Part shown: one piece after another, positions 63,898 through 64,000 of the stretch
Position numbering within the stretch: the first letter of the stretch is position 1
Layout: each line of letters starts with the position of its first letter
Assembly: GCA_943789335.1 (NCBI GenBank)
Contig: CALSTS010000003.1
Span: 62,001-126,000, forward strand
Origin: an uncultured Pseudomonadales bacterium
Lineage (GTDB): Bacteria; Pseudomonadota; Gammaproteobacteria; Pseudomonadales; Pseudohongiellaceae
DNA: 64,000 bases
Reading direction: 5' to 3'
Position numbers and translations under genes: made by a program
The notes under the pieces: generated by a model
What the model was told of the DNA's origin: nothing
The model's input: the letters and a program-made list of their open reading frames with translations, nothing else
Databases searched by the model: none

Positions 63898-64000
63898 TCA
63901 ACTTAACTCTGGAACCTTCCAATCAATAATTTGCTTCCCGTGCTTTTTCAAATAAGCATTTGTCTGGGAGAAATGTTTGTTACCTAGGAAGCCCCGATGC
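63898..64000 (-). CDS. Unrecognised gene, C-terminal end only
   Basis: An open minus-strand frame enters from the right edge and ends with TGA at 63898-63900. It encodes HRGFLGNKHFSQTNAYL then KKHGKQIIDWKVPELS. It looks coding (no internal stop, sensible composition) and converges with the YkgJ-type gene across a terminator, but only 33 residues are visible and no family is recognised. Confidence 0.45.
   Translation of the reverse strand, partial: HRGFLGNKHFSQTNAYLKKHGKQIIDWKVPELS

Noticed and set aside
1..64000. tRNA, rRNA, CRISPR array, prophage or plasmid replication genes
   Set aside because: None could be recognised by reading; absence of tRNA genes cannot be proven without a covariance search.

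Overview
The window looks like a chromosomal segment of a moderately AT-rich gammaproteobacterium, probably free-living or marine and aerobic. The taxon is inferred from gene content (CopA/CopB, a FadE-type acyl-CoA dehydrogenase, many signal-peptide-bearing proteins of unknown function, a hydroxycinnamate cluster). No rRNA or tRNA gene was seen and no name can be given. Most genes encode secreted or catabolic proteins; no housekeeping genes were recognised.

Left part (1-16.5 kb): the 3' end of an M28 peptidase; a copper block on the minus strand (copA-copB plus a small Cys/His-rich secreted protein); a secreted carboxymuconolactone-decarboxylase-like protein; an NHL-propeller lipoprotein; a D-2-hydroxyacid dehydrogenase; a MatC-like carrier coupled to an MmgE/PrpD protein; a complete five-gene peptide-type ABC importer; and a cytochrome P450 whose I-helix lacks the usual acid/Thr pair.

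Central part (16.8-34.8 kb): two DUF6152 genes, each overlapping a gene of an uncharacterised secreted family, then an alpha/beta hydrolase and a tannase-like esterase. Four consecutive genes here carry five single-base homopolymer-type frameshifts. Next come two DUF3237 proteins, a second tannase-like esterase and a hydroxycinnamate cluster: feruloyl-CoA hydratase/lyase, CoA ligase, aromatic-acid MFS transporter, a fused double MarR regulator, a single MarR regulator with a perfect 21-base palindrome, and a FadE-like acyl-CoA dehydrogenase. The content resembles hca/fer systems: esters are hydrolysed outside the cytoplasm, the acid is imported, activated and cleaved to an aromatic aldehyde. 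A natural DUF6152 fusion protein and a small cytochrome c follow.

35-38 kb is a very AT-rich block with an HNOBA-PAS histidine kinase and its H-NOX nitric-oxide sensor, followed by a GGDEF remnant. 38-44.7 kb is a co-oriented run of exported enzymes (GlcG/HbpS-like, amidohydrolase, two metallo-beta-lactamase-fold proteins, two members of the unknown secreted family).

Right part (44.8-64 kb) looks like accessory DNA: a truncated FadD, an NYN protein, transporters, a class III aminotransferase, a divergent NRAMP-like protein, a SnoaL-like gene with a nonsense codon, and two dispersed repeat families. One family resembles the ends of an IS6-family insertion sequence. Two such ends bracket a clearly GC-richer block (54.4-61.2 kb) encoding DUF1552, DUF1592, a triheme cytochrome c, a PF03640-type repeat protein and an unknown secreted protein. 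The window ends with a Lys/Ala-rich basic protein, a secreted beta-propeller, a YkgJ-type cysteine-cluster protein and the 3' end of an unrecognised minus-strand gene.
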